The notes below the pieces were generated by a model that was given only the letters and a program-made list of their open reading frames with translations, was not told where the DNA came from and made no database searches. From the NCBI RefSeq assembly GCF_036250675.1, contig NZ_CP109592.1:62001-126000 (forward strand): a stretch of 64,000 nucleotides of DNA. The letters run 5' to 3'. Made by a program: the position numbers and the translations under genes. Each line of letters starts with the position of its first letter. The stretch's first letter is position 1. This DNA comes from Streptomyces sp. NBC_01689 (lineage in GTDB: Bacteria > Actinomycetota > Actinomycetes > Streptomycetales > Streptomycetaceae). Below are positions 35,706 to 46,991 of this stretch, piece after piece.

Positions 35706-36104
35706 GCGGCCCGCCTCATTCTCTGCCGTGAGTGATCCGGTGGCGGCGCTCTCGCGCGCCCCCTCCAGGAAAGCCGGAGTGGGTGTGGGGTTTTCCCCAG
35801 ACTGTCCTCCGCGAAGATGAGGGAGCCTCATCCGACGTGGCCGGATCCCCTGTGTTCCGGTCGGGGAGCGGTCCATGTGCCGTTGTCTCCAGGAGGGTTC
35901 GGGTCCGTCCGTGAAGGGCGGTCCGGCCGGCCTGGGTCGGGTGGCGCGGCTCCGTACCAGTTCCGCCCTGCCGGATCCACGGCGGTGCGAGCCGTCCGCG
36001 AAGACGGGTGGCTCGGCCGGGGCCCGCAGACGAGTTACGTGCCATCCGCGTACTCGCACTCACTACGTGTGCCGCCAGGCACTGACCGAGGAGGTTCCCC
36101 GGTA
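35706..36104. promoter_or_regulatory. Divergent promoter region, mqnD / mqnE
   Basis: 399 bases without a gene. One of the best PimM-like palindromes lies at 35785-35800, 80 bases from the mqnD start. A GAGGAGG ribosome site at 36089-36095 belongs to mqnE. Confidence 0.55.
35785..35800. promoter_or_regulatory. Candidate PAS-LuxR (PimM-like) operator, near-perfect palindrome
   Basis: GTGGGGTTTTCCCCAG: 14 of 16 to CTVGGGAWWTCCCBAG, with a perfect right half. It could serve mqnD (80 bases away) or the mqnE operon (about 305 bases). Confidence 0.5.
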
Positions 36105-37268
36105 ATGGACGCAGGGCTCAAGCGTGAGCTGGAGGAGAAGGTCTACTCCGGTGAACGGCTGTCCCGCGAGGACGGCATCGCGTTGTACGAGTCGGACGAG
36201 CTGGCCTGGCTGGGCGAGCTCGCGCACCATGCGCGCACGGTCAAGAACGGTGACGTGGTCCACTTCAACGTCAACCGTCACCTCAACATGACGAACGTGT
36301 GCACCGCGTCGTGCGCCTACTGCTCGTTCCAGCGCAAGCCGGGCGAGATGGACGCGTACACGATGCGCATCGAGGAGGCGGTCCGTCTCGCCAAGACGAT
36401 GGAGAGCGAGCATCTCTCGGAGCTGCACATCGTCAACGGGCTGCACCCGACGCTTCCTTGGCGTTACTACCCGCGTTCGCTGCGGGAGCTGAAGAAGGCG
36501 CTGCCGAACGTGTCGATCAAGGCGTTCACGGCGACGGAGATCCATCACTTCGAGACGATCTCCGGGCTGCCCGCCTCGGAGGTCCTGGACGAGCTGATCG
36601 ACGCCGGTCTGGAGTCGCTGACCGGTGGCGGCGCGGAGATCTTCGACTGGGAGGTGCGTCAGCACATCGTCGACCACCGCACCCACTGGGAGGACTGGTC
36701 GCGCATCCACCGTCTGGCGCACTCCAAGGGCCTCAAGACGCCGTGCACCATGCTGTACGGGCACATCGAGGAGCCCCGCCACCGGGTCGACCACGTCCTG
36801 AGGCTGCGTGAGCTGCAGGACGAGACCGGCGGTTTCCAGGTCTTCATCCCGCTGCGCTACCAGCACGACTTCGTGGACATGAAGGACGGCAAGGTCCGCA
36901 ACAAGCTGCAGGCGCGCACCCAGATGGCGACCGGCACCGAGGCGCTGAAGATCTTCGCGGTCTCCCGGCTGCTGTTCGACAACGTCCCGCACGTCAAGGT
37001 CTTCTGGGTCATGCACGGTCTGCACACCGCGCAGCTCGCCCTGCAGCACGGCGCGGACGACATGGACGGCTCGGTCGTCGAGTACAAGATCACGCACGAC
37101 GCGGACAACTACGGCACCCCGAACAAGCTGACCCGCGAGGACCTGCTCGACCTGATCCGCGACGCCGGCTTCCGTCCCGTGGAGCGCAACACCCGCTACG
37201 AGATCATCCGCGAGTACGACGGTCCGGACCGCACCCGCCGCGACGAGCCGCAGCCGATGCGTGTCTGA
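36105..37268 (+). CDS. mqnE: Aminodeoxyfutalosine synthase (MqnE), radical SAM
   Basis: 387 residues, the usual length. The radical-SAM cluster motif CxxxCxxC is Cys66-Cys70-Cys73 (VCTASCAYCSF). Further MqnE hallmarks are FNVNRHLNMTNVC, LTGGGAEIFD, QVFIPLRYQHDF and DNYGTPNKLTREDLL. It joins S-adenosylmethionine to 3-[(1-carboxyvinyl)oxy]benzoate (the MqnA product) to give aminodeoxyfutalosine. ATG 36105 lies about 10 bases after GAGGAGG. It heads a plus-strand series (ferredoxin, type II TE, mqnA, mqnC, exporter, loading protein) that is probably one or two transcripts, and is divergent from mqnD. Confidence 0.94.
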   Translation: MDAGLKRELEEKVYSGERLSREDGIALYESDELAWLGELAHHARTVKNGDVVHFNVNRHLNMTNVCTASCAYCSFQRKPGEMDAYTMRIEEAVRLAKTMESEHLSELHIVNGLHPTLPWRYYPRSLRELKKALPNVSIKAFTATEIHHFETISGLPASEVLDELIDAGLESLTGGGAEIFDWEVRQHIVDHRTHWEDWSRIHRLAHSKGLKTPCTMLYGHIEEPRHRVDHVLRLRELQDETGGFQVFIPLRYQHDFVDMKDGKVRNKLQARTQMATGTEALKIFAVSRLLFDNVPHVKVFWVMHGLHTAQLALQHGADDMDGSVVEYKITHDADNYGTPNKLTREDLLDLIRDAGFRPVERNTRYEIIREYDGPDRTRRDEPQPMRV

Positions 37269-37375
37269 CGCGCCGGGCCGTGGCGGACGGTGTGTCCCGT
37301 CCCGGCCTTCCCTCCCCCCTTCACCCCGCGTGCCCCGGTGCGCGGTCTCACGACACGATCGGCAGGCAGGTGGAC

Positions 37376-37678
37376 ATGTCCGAGCAGACGACCGGCGAGC
37401 AGGCCTTCGAGGTCTGGATCGACCATGAGCTGTGCACCGGTGACGGTATCTGTGCCCAGTACGCGCCCGAGGTGTTCGAACTGGACGTGGACGGCATCGC
37501 CTATGTGAAAGACGAGGACGACGAGCTCCTGCAGGAACCGCGTGCCACCACGCGGATCCCCCTGGAGCTTCTGCCGGACGTCGCCGACTCCGCCAAGGAG
37601 TGCCCCGGCGAGTGCATCCATGTGCGCCGTGTCGCCGACTCCGTCGAGGTGTGGGGTCCGGAGGCGGAGAGCGCCTGA
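37376..37678 (+). CDS. Ferredoxin, [3Fe-4S] type, within mqn block
   Basis: 100 residues from ATG 37376, with a weak CAGGTGG upstream. The cluster motif is CTGDGIC plus ECPGECIHV, as in Streptomyces cluster-borne ferredoxins; the acidic linker between (DEDDELLQEP) is longer than in the 65-residue ferredoxin at 9075. Its position 107 bases after mqnE and before the type II TE suggests it serves enzymes of this block (the radical-SAM enzymes need reducing equivalents) or a P450. This is inference from location only. Confidence 0.85.
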   Translation: MSEQTTGEQAFEVWIDHELCTGDGICAQYAPEVFELDVDGIAYVKDEDDELLQEPRATTRIPLELLPDVADSAKECPGECIHVRRVADSVEVWGPEAESA

Positions 37679-37764
37679 GGCTCCGCCGCCCCGCAGCCAG
37701 TTCCGCACCGCCCACCGGCCCCTGTGCCGGGTGCGCCGATTTCCCGGAAGGACATCCGCGTCTC

Positions 37765-39590
<1,826 letters not shown>

Positions 39591-39642
39591 CACCCCCGCC
39601 ATGACCAGGAAGACCATCCACAGCCCCGGAAAGGCCGGCACC

Positions 39643-40848
39643 ATGCCCCGACCTACCCCGTCCCCGTTGCAGTCCGTCCTCGACCGTGCCGCCGAAGGCG
39701 GGCGCATCACCCCGGAAGAGGCCCTCGACCTCTACCGTGACGCTCCGCTGCACGCGCTGGGCGCCGCCGCCGACGCCGTACGCCGCCGCAAGTACGCCGG
39801 TACCGAGCACATCGCGACGTACATCATCGAGCGGAACATCAACTACACCAACGTGTGCGTCACGGCGTGCAAGTTCTGCGCCTTCTACGCCGCGCCGAAG
39901 GACACCGCCAAGGGCTGGACCCGCGACCTCGACGACATCCTGCGCCGCTGCGCGGAGACCGTCGAACTCGGCGGCACCCAGATCATGTTCCAGGGCGGCC
40001 ACCACCCCGACTACGGCGTCGAGTACTACGAGAAGCACTTCTCCGCGATCAAGGAGAACTTCCCCCAGCTGGTCATCCACTCGCTGGGCGCCTCCGAGGT
40101 CGAGCACATGGCCCGGATCTCCAAGGTCGGCGTGGAGGAGGCCATCACCCGCATCCACCAGGCGGGCCTGGACTCCTTCGCGGGCGCCGGCGCCGAACTG
40201 CTGCCCGCCCGCCCGCGCAAGGCCATCGCCCCGCTCAAGGAGTCCGGCGAACGCTGGCTGGAGATCATGGAGATCGCGCACGGCCTGGGCGTCGAATCCA
40301 CCTCCACCATGCTCATGGGCACCGGCGAGACCAACGCCGAGCGCATCGAGCACATGCGCATGATCCGCGACGTACAGGACCGCACCGGCGGTTTCCGCGC
40401 CTTCATCCCGTACACCTACCAGCCCGAGAACAACCACCTCAAGGGCCGCACGCAGGCCACACTCTTCGAGTACGTACGGATGATCGCCGTCGCGCGCCTG
40501 TTCCTCGACAACGTCCGTCACATCCAGGGCTCCTGGCTGACCACCGGCAAGGAGGCGGGCCAGCTGACCCTGCACTACGGCGCGGACGACCTCGGCTCGG
40601 TGATGCTGGAGGAGAACGTCGTCTCCTCGGCCGGCGCCAAGCACCGCTCCAACCTGGTGGAGCTGCTCACGCTGATCCGCGGTGCCGGGCGGGTGCCCGC
40701 GCAGCGCTCCACGACGTACGAGCACCTCAAGGTCAACGACGACCCGGCGAACGACCCGGTCGACGAGCGGGTCGTCTCCCACATCTCGTCCACCGCGATC
40801 GCGGGCGGCACCGCCCACCCCGAGCTGAAGCTGATCTCCGCGAACTGA
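39643..40848 (+). CDS. mqnC: Cyclic dehypoxanthinyl futalosine synthase (MqnC), radical SAM
   Basis: 401 residues from ATG 39643, chosen because GGAAAGG lies 8 bases before it; ATG 39601 in the same frame lacks such a site. The radical-SAM triad is Cys72-Cys76-Cys79 (VCVTACKFCAFY), with IIERNINYTN before it and FQGGHHPDYGVEYYE after it, all typical of MqnC. It cyclises dehypoxanthinyl futalosine to the spiro compound that MqnD splits. The exporter ATPase gene starts 38 bases downstream, so the transport and starter genes are probably co-transcribed. Confidence 0.94.
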   Translation: MPRPTPSPLQSVLDRAAEGGRITPEEALDLYRDAPLHALGAAADAVRRRKYAGTEHIATYIIERNINYTNVCVTACKFCAFYAAPKDTAKGWTRDLDDILRRCAETVELGGTQIMFQGGHHPDYGVEYYEKHFSAIKENFPQLVIHSLGASEVEHMARISKVGVEEAITRIHQAGLDSFAGAGAELLPARPRKAIAPLKESGERWLEIMEIAHGLGVESTSTMLMGTGETNAERIEHMRMIRDVQDRTGGFRAFIPYTYQPENNHLKGRTQATLFEYVRMIAVARLFLDNVRHIQGSWLTTGKEAGQLTLHYGADDLGSVMLEENVVSSAGAKHRSNLVELLTLIRGAGRVPAQRSTTYEHLKVNDDPANDPVDERVVSHISSTAIAGGTAHPELKLISAN

Positions 40849-40886
40849 CGAAGTCCCACCGAACGCAGAAACAGGACGGAGAAGCC

Positions 40887-41879
40887 ATGCCGGGCGCCAT
40901 CCACGCTGAGGGCCTCGTCAAGACCTTCGGGAAGATCCGGGCTCTCGACGGAGTCAGTCTCACGGTCCCGGAGGGCACCGTGCTGGGTCTGCTGGGCCCC
41001 AACGGGGCGGGCAAGACCACCGCGGTCCGGGTGCTCACCACCCTGCTGCGCCCCGACGCGGGCACCGCCACGGTCGCGGGCCACGACGTGGTCCGCGCCC
41101 CGGACCTGGTACGCCGGTCGATCGGGCTGTCCGGTCAGTTCGCGGCCGTCGACGACCGGCTGACGGGCCGTGAGAACCTGCGCATGATCGGCGAGTTGTA
41201 CGGCATGCGGAGCGGCGCGGCCCGGCGGCGGGGTGAGGAGCTGCTCGCGCAGTTCGAGCTGACCGGGGCCGCCGACCGGGTGTCCACCACGTACTCGGGC
41301 GGCATGCGCCGCCGGCTCGATCTGGCGTGCGCGCTGGTGGTGCGGCCGTCGGTGATGTTCCTCGACGAGCCGTCGGTGGGCCTCGACCCCACCAGCCGCC
41401 TGCTGCTGTGGGAGGCCATCGACCGGCTGGTCGACGCGGGCACCACCCTGCTGCTGACCACGCAGTACCTGGAGGAGGCCGACCGCCTCGCCCGGGACAT
41501 CGCCGTCGTCGACCAGGGCCGGATCATCGCCCAGGGCACACCGCGCGAGCTCAAGACCCGCACCAGCCGGCAGCAGATCGAGATCGTCGTGGAGCGCGCC
41601 GAGCAGATCGCGGGCGCCGCCGCGCTGCTGGGCCGCTTCAGCACCCGCGCACCCGACGTGGACCGGGCCAGGTCACTGGTCTCCGCGCCGGTGGACGGCG
41701 GCGTGCACCTGCTGACCGAGGTCATCGGCGCCCTGGCCGGCGCCGGGATCGAGATCAGTGACATCAGCCTGCGCCAGCCCACCCTCGACGAGGTGTTCCT
41801 GGCCCTGACGGACCCGCCCCGCGGTGACCGGTCCGAGCCCGTGATGGCCTCGGCCGGCGCGTCGAACGAGAAGGAGTGA
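40887..41879 (+). CDS. ABC exporter ATP-binding subunit, DrrA type
   Basis: 330 residues. Walker A is GPNGAGKTT, the signature is YSGGMRRRLDLA, and Walker B is VMFLDEPSVGLD. It has the extended C-terminal region seen in DrrA-type drug exporters. It forms a two-component transporter with the next gene, whose start overlaps the stop (TGATG). It would export the finished compound and give self-resistance. ATG 40887 follows GGACGGAGAAG. Confidence 0.93.
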   Translation: MPGAIHAEGLVKTFGKIRALDGVSLTVPEGTVLGLLGPNGAGKTTAVRVLTTLLRPDAGTATVAGHDVVRAPDLVRRSIGLSGQFAAVDDRLTGRENLRMIGELYGMRSGAARRRGEELLAQFELTGAADRVSTTYSGGMRRRLDLACALVVRPSVMFLDEPSVGLDPTSRLLLWEAIDRLVDAGTTLLLTTQYLEEADRLARDIAVVDQGRIIAQGTPRELKTRTSRQQIEIVVERAEQIAGAAALLGRFSTRAPDVDRARSLVSAPVDGGVHLLTEVIGALAGAGIEISDISLRQPTLDEVFLALTDPPRGDRSEPVMASAGASNEKE

Positions 41880-42736
41880 TGACCGTGGCATGGGCGGTAC
41901 AGTCCCGCGACGGGGACGCCCTGCGCCCCGCGTCCGCGGCGAAGGCGATCCACGACGTGGTCGTGATCACCCGGCGCAACATGATCAGGATGATCCGCAT
42001 CCCCGAGGTGCTGGTCCTCAGCCTCGTGCAGCCGATCGTGTTCGTCCTGCTCTTCGCCTACCTCTTCGCGGGCTCCTTCGCGCTGCCCGGCGCGGGCGGC
42101 CCGGAGGCCTACCGCGAGTACATGATGCCCGGCTTCTTCGCGCAGACCATCGCCTTCGCGACCGCCAGCAACAGCAGCGTGGGCATGGCCAACGACCTCA
42201 AGAGCGGCATGGTCGACCGGTTCCGCTCACTGCCCATGGCCCGCAGCGCGCTGCTGACCGGCCGCGCGGTGGCCGACCTGGTGCAGAACTCCGCCGTGAT
42301 CGTGGTGATGGTGGGCTGCGCCCTGATCGTCGGCTGGCGCATCCACCACGGATTCCTGCACGCGGCCGCGGCGTTCGGGCTGCTGCTCCTGCTCGGCTAC
42401 GCCCTGTCGTGGGTGGGTGTGCTCATCGGTCTGTCGGTCCGCGCGCCGGAGGCCGCCGCGACCGGCAACTTCCTGTGGCTGTTCCCGCTGACCTTCCTGT
42501 CCAACGCGTTCGTCGCACCGTCCACGCTCCCGGCCCCGCTGCGTTTCGCGGCGGAGTGGAACCCGCTCACGGCCACCGTCCAGGCGGCCCGTGACCTGTT
42601 CGGCAACCCGGGGCTGCACGCGACGACGGGCTGGCCCGCCGAGCACGCCGTGGTGGTGTCCGTGGGCTGGTCGGTCGTCATCGCCCTGGTGTGCCGGACG
42701 CTCGCGGTGCGCCGCTACCGCTCGTCCGCCGCCTGA
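41879..42736 (+). CDS. ABC-2 type exporter permease, DrrB type
   Basis: 285 residues if ATG 41879 (overlapping the previous stop) is used; GTG 41885 is better spaced from AAGGAG and could be the true start. There are about six hydrophobic membrane segments, for example VLVLSLVQPIVFVLLFAYLF, AVIVVMVGCALIVGW and FGLLLLLGYALSWVGVLIG. The ABC-2 permease signature surrounds NDLKSGMVDRFRSLPM. It is the membrane partner of the preceding ATPase. Confidence 0.92.
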   Translation: MTVAWAVQSRDGDALRPASAAKAIHDVVVITRRNMIRMIRIPEVLVLSLVQPIVFVLLFAYLFAGSFALPGAGGPEAYREYMMPGFFAQTIAFATASNSSVGMANDLKSGMVDRFRSLPMARSALLTGRAVADLVQNSAVIVVMVGCALIVGWRIHHGFLHAAAAFGLLLLLGYALSWVGVLIGLSVRAPEAAATGNFLWLFPLTFLSNAFVAPSTLPAPLRFAAEWNPLTATVQAARDLFGNPGLHATTGWPAEHAVVVSVGWSVVIALVCRTLAVRRYRSSAA

Positions 42737-42765
42737 CCGCAGGGAGTCCGAGGAGCGTGAGTGAC

Positions 42766-45700
42766 ATGTTCCGTGCCGATCTCGTCCGGCCGCTGCACGA
42801 GCTGCTCGCCGAACACGCCGAGCGGCGGCCGCGGCAGCCCGCGTTCCGTGACGCGCACCGTTCGGTGACGTACGCCGAACTCGCCCTGCGTACCGCCCGG
42901 GTGGCCGGTCACCTCGCCGAACTGGGTCTGCAGCGCGGGGCGCGGGCCGTGATCTATCTGCCCAACCGGGTGGAGACGGTGGAGAGTTACCTGGCGATCA
43001 CGCGGGCGAGCGCGGTCGGTGTGCCGCTCAACCCGCAGTCCACCGACGCCGAGCTGTCCTTCCTGCTGGACGACTGCGCGGCCCGCATGGTGATCACCGG
43101 GGTGGCCCAACTGCCGCAGGTGCGGCGGGTCCTGGTCGACCGTCCGGGGGTCGCGGTGGTGGTCGTCCCGGATCCCTCGGGCCCCGGCGAGGACCACGGC
43201 CTGCCGCGTTACGAGACGCTGGCGACGACCTGGTCGATACGTCATCCCCCGCGCGACGACCTGGGTCTGGACGAGCCGGCGTGGATGCTCTACACGTCCG
43301 GCACCACGGGCCGTCCCAAGGGCGTGGTCTCCACCCAGCGGTCGTCGCTGTGGGCGACCGGCGCCTGCACCGCCCCGGTCCTCGGGCTGTCGCCCGAGGA
43401 CCGGGTGCTGTGGCCGATGCCGCTGTTCCACGCCGTCGCGCACAACGTGTGCGTGCTCGGGGTGGTGGCGGTCGGCGCGACGGCCCGGATCACCGACGGG
43501 CTGGCCGCGGACGAGATCCTGCGCACGGCCCGGGAGGAGCGCTCCACGTTCCTCGTCGGGGTGCCCACGATGTACCACCACATGGTCGAACAGGCCCGGT
43601 CCGACGGCTTCGACGCCCTGGCGGACCTCCGGCTGTGCATGGTCGCGGGCTCCTCCTGCCCGGTGTCGCTGCACGAGTCGTTCCGCGCCGCGTTCGGCCT
43701 GCCCCTGCTGGACAGTTACGGCAGCACCGAGACCGGCGGCGCGATCACCACCAACCTCCCCCAGGGCCCGTACGTGCCGGGCTCCTGCGGGCTGCCCGTG
43801 CCGGGGCTGACACTGCGCCTGACGGACCCCCGCACCGGGGAGGAGGTGCCCGGCGGCGCGGAGGGCGAGGTGTGGGTCTCCAGCCCCGCGCTGATGCTCG
43901 GCTACCACCGCCAGGAGGAGGCGACGGCCTCCGTGCTGAGCGACGGCTGGTACCGCACCGGCGACATCGCCTGGCAGGACGGGGCCGGATACGTCACGAT
44001 CAGCGGCCGGCTGAAGGAACTCATCATCCGCGGCGGCGAGAACATCCACCCGGGCGAGATCGAGAAGGTGCTGGGCCGGGTGGAGGGCGTCGCGGACGCG
44101 GCCGTGGGCGCACTGCCGCACGACACGCTCGGCGAGGTGCCGGTGGCGTACCTGGTGCGCGGCCCGGGCGGCATCGACACGGAGACGGTCCTGGCCGCGT
44201 GCCGCGCGGAGCTGTCGGCGTTCAAGCTGCCCGAGGAGCTGTACGAGGTCGACGAGATCCCCCGCAACCCCGCCGGGAAGATCGCCCGCAAGCGGCTGGC
44301 CGGGCTGCCCGGCCGGCTGCTGTGGCGCCGGGCCCAGACGGCGGAGCGGTCCTCGCGGGTCTACGAAGGGGCCCTGGAACTCGGCCTGGTGGACGGTGCG
44401 CACCCGCTGCTGCAGGCCGCGATCGAGCTGCCCGGCGGGGACGGCGTGCTGTTCGCGGGCCGGCTCGAGGGCGGCGGGAACACGGTGCCGGCCTCGCGCA
44501 CGGTGGCCGGCCGGGCCGTCGTGGCGCCCGCGGTCCTCACCGAACTGGTGCTGCACGCCGGGGAGCACGTCGGCTGCGGGCATCTGGTGGAACTGAGCAC
44601 CGGGGAACCGCTGGTGCTGCCCGAGCGGGACGGCGTCCAGCTGCGGGTGAGTGTCGGGGCCGCCGGTGACGAGGGCCTGCGTCCCGTGACCGTGCACGCC
44701 CGGCGGGACGGCGAGGGCGCGGCCGGACGGCCCTGGACCCGGCACGCGTCCGGCACCCTCGCGCCCGGCCTGCCCGGCCCCGACGACCCGGGTGAGCCGG
44801 CCGTGTGGCCGCCCGCGGGGTCCCGGCGCGTCCCCTTCGAGGAGCTGCCGTCCGATCCCGGCGACGGCGTGCCGCGGGAGCTGCGGACGGTGTGGCGGCG
44901 CGACGGTGAGCTGTTCGCCGAGGTCGCGCTCCCCGACGACAGCCGGGAGCAGGGCGCCCTGTTCGGACTGCACCCGGCCCTGCTGGACGCGGTGGTACGG
45001 CCCCTGCTCCTGCACACCCGAGTGGATCCGTCGGTCCAGGCGCCCGCGCCGGACGCCGACGGCCTGTGGTGGCCGGACTCCTGGCACGGGGTGACGCTGT
45101 ACGCCTCCGGGGCGTCGGTGCTGCGGGTACGGGTTCGGCCGCGCCCCGACGGCGGGTTCGGCATCGAGGCCGCCGACGCGGCCGGGGATCCCGTACTGAG
45201 CGTGGAGTCGGTGGCCTCCGGGGGGCTGGCCCGCTCCGCCCCGGCCCGGGCCTCGGCCCTTCAGCAGGACGGCCTGTTCACCCAGGTGTGGGACGACGTG
45301 CGGCTCACGCCGGCCGCGCGGCACGGGGACGAGCGGTGGGCGGTGGTCGGGGACGATCCGTTGCGGGTCCGTGCCGGCCTGATGGCCGCCGGGCGCTACT
45401 CGGAGACCTATCCGGACCTCGGCACCCTCGCGAAGGCCGTCTCGGACGGCGGCGCGCCGCCGCACGTCGTGGTCGTCTCCCCCGCCCCGGGCGCCGGGAG
45501 CGGGGCGGAGGCCGCGGACGCGGTGCGCGGCGCCGTGCGCGAAGGCCTGGAGTGGGCGCGCCGGTGGGGTGATCCGCTGTTCGCGGACAGCCGTCTGGTC
45601 GTGGTGACCCGCGGCGCGGTGCCCGCCGGGGAGGACGCCGCGGTGCCGGATCTGCCGGCCGCCGCCCTGTGGGGGCTGGTCGGCGCGGCGCAGGACCGGG

Positions 45701-46827
45701 CCCCCGGCCGTTTCGTCCTGGTCGACACGGACGCCTCCAAGCGGGCCTGGCGCGTCCTGCCGGACGCGGTGGCCTCGGGCGAGCCCCGGCTGGCGCTGCG
45801 CGGCCGTACGGTGCGGGTGCCGCGCCTCGCCCGCGTCGGGCCCGGGACCGGCTCGCCGGTGCCCGCCCCGCGCGGCACGGGCCCGCTGCTGGTGGTGCGG
45901 GCCGGGGCGGCCGCACCGGTCGGACGCCTGTCGGCCGGACTCGGCTCGCGTGAGGTGCTGCTGGCCGACACCGCGGGACCGGAGGCCGCCGCGGGGGCAG
46001 AGGTGCCGGGCGCGTCCGTGGCCGGGTGGGACGCGGCGGACCCGGTGGCGTCCGTGCGCCCGCTGCGGGCGGCCGGTCCTTCGGCCGTGCTGTTCGCGGC
46101 GGCCGTGCACCTCGCCTCCGAGGGCCCCGACGGCGATGTCGACGCGGTGCTGCGGCCGGTCGTCGACACCGCGCTCGCGCTCGGTGACGGGCTCGCGGCC
46201 GGGGACGTGGACACGTTCGTGCTCAGCTCCCCCGGCCCCTCGCCGGCCGCCCCCGGGCTGGTCGCCGAGGCCGCCGGCGCGTTCCTCGACGCGTGGGCGG
46301 TGCGGCTGCGGGCCGCCGGTGTGCCGGCCGTGTCGGTGCGCGGTGCCGATCTCGCCTCGGGTGAGGCCCTCGACCTCTTCGACGCGGCGCGCTCGCTGGG
46401 GCTGCCCGCGGTCGTCGCCGCGCGCACCCCGCTGGGCGGCACCGGTTCGCCCGGCCCGCTCACCGGCTCGGCCGCGCTGCGGCGCGGTCTGGTGCGCGGT
46501 GCGGGCCGCCGGGTGGCCCGTGACGCGGTGACGGACCCGTCCGGGCTGCGGCACCGGCTGGCGGCCCTGTCGGACGCGGAGCAGGAGCAGTCCCTCATCG
46601 ACCTGGTGTGCGGGCACTTCGCCGCCTCCCTCGGACTCTCCGGCGGCGCCCAGGTGCCGCCGGACGGCGAGACCCGGGAGCTCGGCTTCGACTCGCTGAC
46701 GGCGCTCACCGCGCGCAACGCGCTGGTCGAGGCGACCGGGCTGCCGCTGTCGGCGGCCGTGGTGTTCGACTTCGCCACGCCGGCCGGGCTCGCCCGCCAT
46801 CTGAAGAAGGAGCTGCTCGCCCGCTGA
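42766..46827 (+). CDS. Stand-alone PKS loading protein: acyl-CoA ligase - dead DH - dead KR - ACP
   Basis: 1353 residues from ATG 42766 (AGGAG 10 bases upstream; GTG 42757 also possible). Residues 1-520 are an adenylate-forming domain: YTSGTTGRPKGVV (about 176), YGSTETGG (about 320), WYRTGD (about 393) and NPAGKIARK (about 502). Residues about 545-820 resemble a PKS dehydratase, but the catalytic His is Arg (RTVAGRAVVAP); only the second-site HPALLDA remains. Residues about 835-1225 resemble a KR, but the GGTG site and the Ser/Tyr of the active site are gone. ACP: GFDSL, Ser about 1310. There is no KS or AT, and the protein ends right after the ACP without a docking tail. CoA-ligase loading modules activate free acids in rapamycin- and candicidin-type lines. 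Here the mqn genes next door suggest an aromatic acid. Confidence 0.88.
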   Translation: MFRADLVRPLHELLAEHAERRPRQPAFRDAHRSVTYAELALRTARVAGHLAELGLQRGARAVIYLPNRVETVESYLAITRASAVGVPLNPQSTDAELSFLLDDCAARMVITGVAQLPQVRRVLVDRPGVAVVVVPDPSGPGEDHGLPRYETLATTWSIRHPPRDDLGLDEPAWMLYTSGTTGRPKGVVSTQRSSLWATGACTAPVLGLSPEDRVLWPMPLFHAVAHNVCVLGVVAVGATARITDGLAADEILRTAREERSTFLVGVPTMYHHMVEQARSDGFDALADLRLCMVAGSSCPVSLHESFRAAFGLPLLDSYGSTETGGAITTNLPQGPYVPGSCGLPVPGLTLRLTDPRTGEEVPGGAEGEVWVSSPALMLGYHRQEEATASVLSDGWYRTGDIAWQDGAGYVTISGRLKELIIRGGENIHPGEIEKVLGRVEGVADAAVGALPHDTLGEVPVAYLVRGPGGIDTETVLAACRAELSAFKLPEELYEVDEIPRNPAGKIARKRLAGLPGRLLWRRAQTAERSSRVYEGALELGLVDGAHPLLQAAIELPGGDGVLFAGRLEGGGNTVPASRTVAGRAVVAPAVLTELVLHAGEHVGCGHLVELSTGEPLVLPERDGVQLRVSVGAAGDEGLRPVTVHARRDGEGAAGRPWTRHASGTLAPGLPGPDDPGEPAVWPPAGSRRVPFEELPSDPGDGVPRELRTVWRRDGELFAEVALPDDSREQGALFGLHPALLDAVVRPLLLHTRVDPSVQAPAPDADGLWWPDSWHGVTLYASGASVLRVRVRPRPDGGFGIEAADAAGDPVLSVESVASGGLARSAPARASALQQDGLFTQVWDDVRLTPAARHGDERWAVVGDDPLRVRAGLMAAGRYSETYPDLGTLAKAVSDGGAPPHVVVVSPAPGAGSGAEAADAVRGAVREGLEWARRWGDPLFADSRLVVVTRGAVPAGEDAAVPDLPAAALWGLVGAAQDRAPGRFVLVDTDASKRAWRVLPDAVASGEPRLALRGRTVRVPRLARVGPGTGSPVPAPRGTGPLLVVRAGAAAPVGRLSAGLGSREVLLADTAGPEAAAGAEVPGASVAGWDAADPVASVRPLRAAGPSAVLFAAAVHLASEGPDGDVDAVLRPVVDTALALGDGLAAGDVDTFVLSSPGPSPAAPGLVAEAAGAFLDAWAVRLRAAGVPAVSVRGADLASGEALDLFDAARSLGLPAVVAARTPLGGTGSPGPLTGSAALRRGLVRGAGRRVARDAVTDPSGLRHRLAALSDAEQEQSLIDLVCGHFAASLGLSGGAQVPPDGETRELGFDSLTALTARNALVEATGLPLSAAVVFDFATPAGLARHLKKELLAR

Positions 46828-46991
46828 ACCAGGCGGTCCGACAGGCCCGTTGAGGCGGGATCCCCCAGGCCGGGCGGTGCGGCACCCGACGGTGGTGCCG
46901 CGCCGCCCGGCGCCGTCGTGACGCGGGAGGTCCGCCGTCATGACGCCGCATGACAGACAACGCCCCAAGGCGGAAGAGGAGAAGAAGGCAG

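Noticed and set aside
46852..46867. PimM-like site between the loading protein and the KAS III-like gene
   Set aside because: 11 of 16 with an extra C in the right half; too weak to list as a feature.
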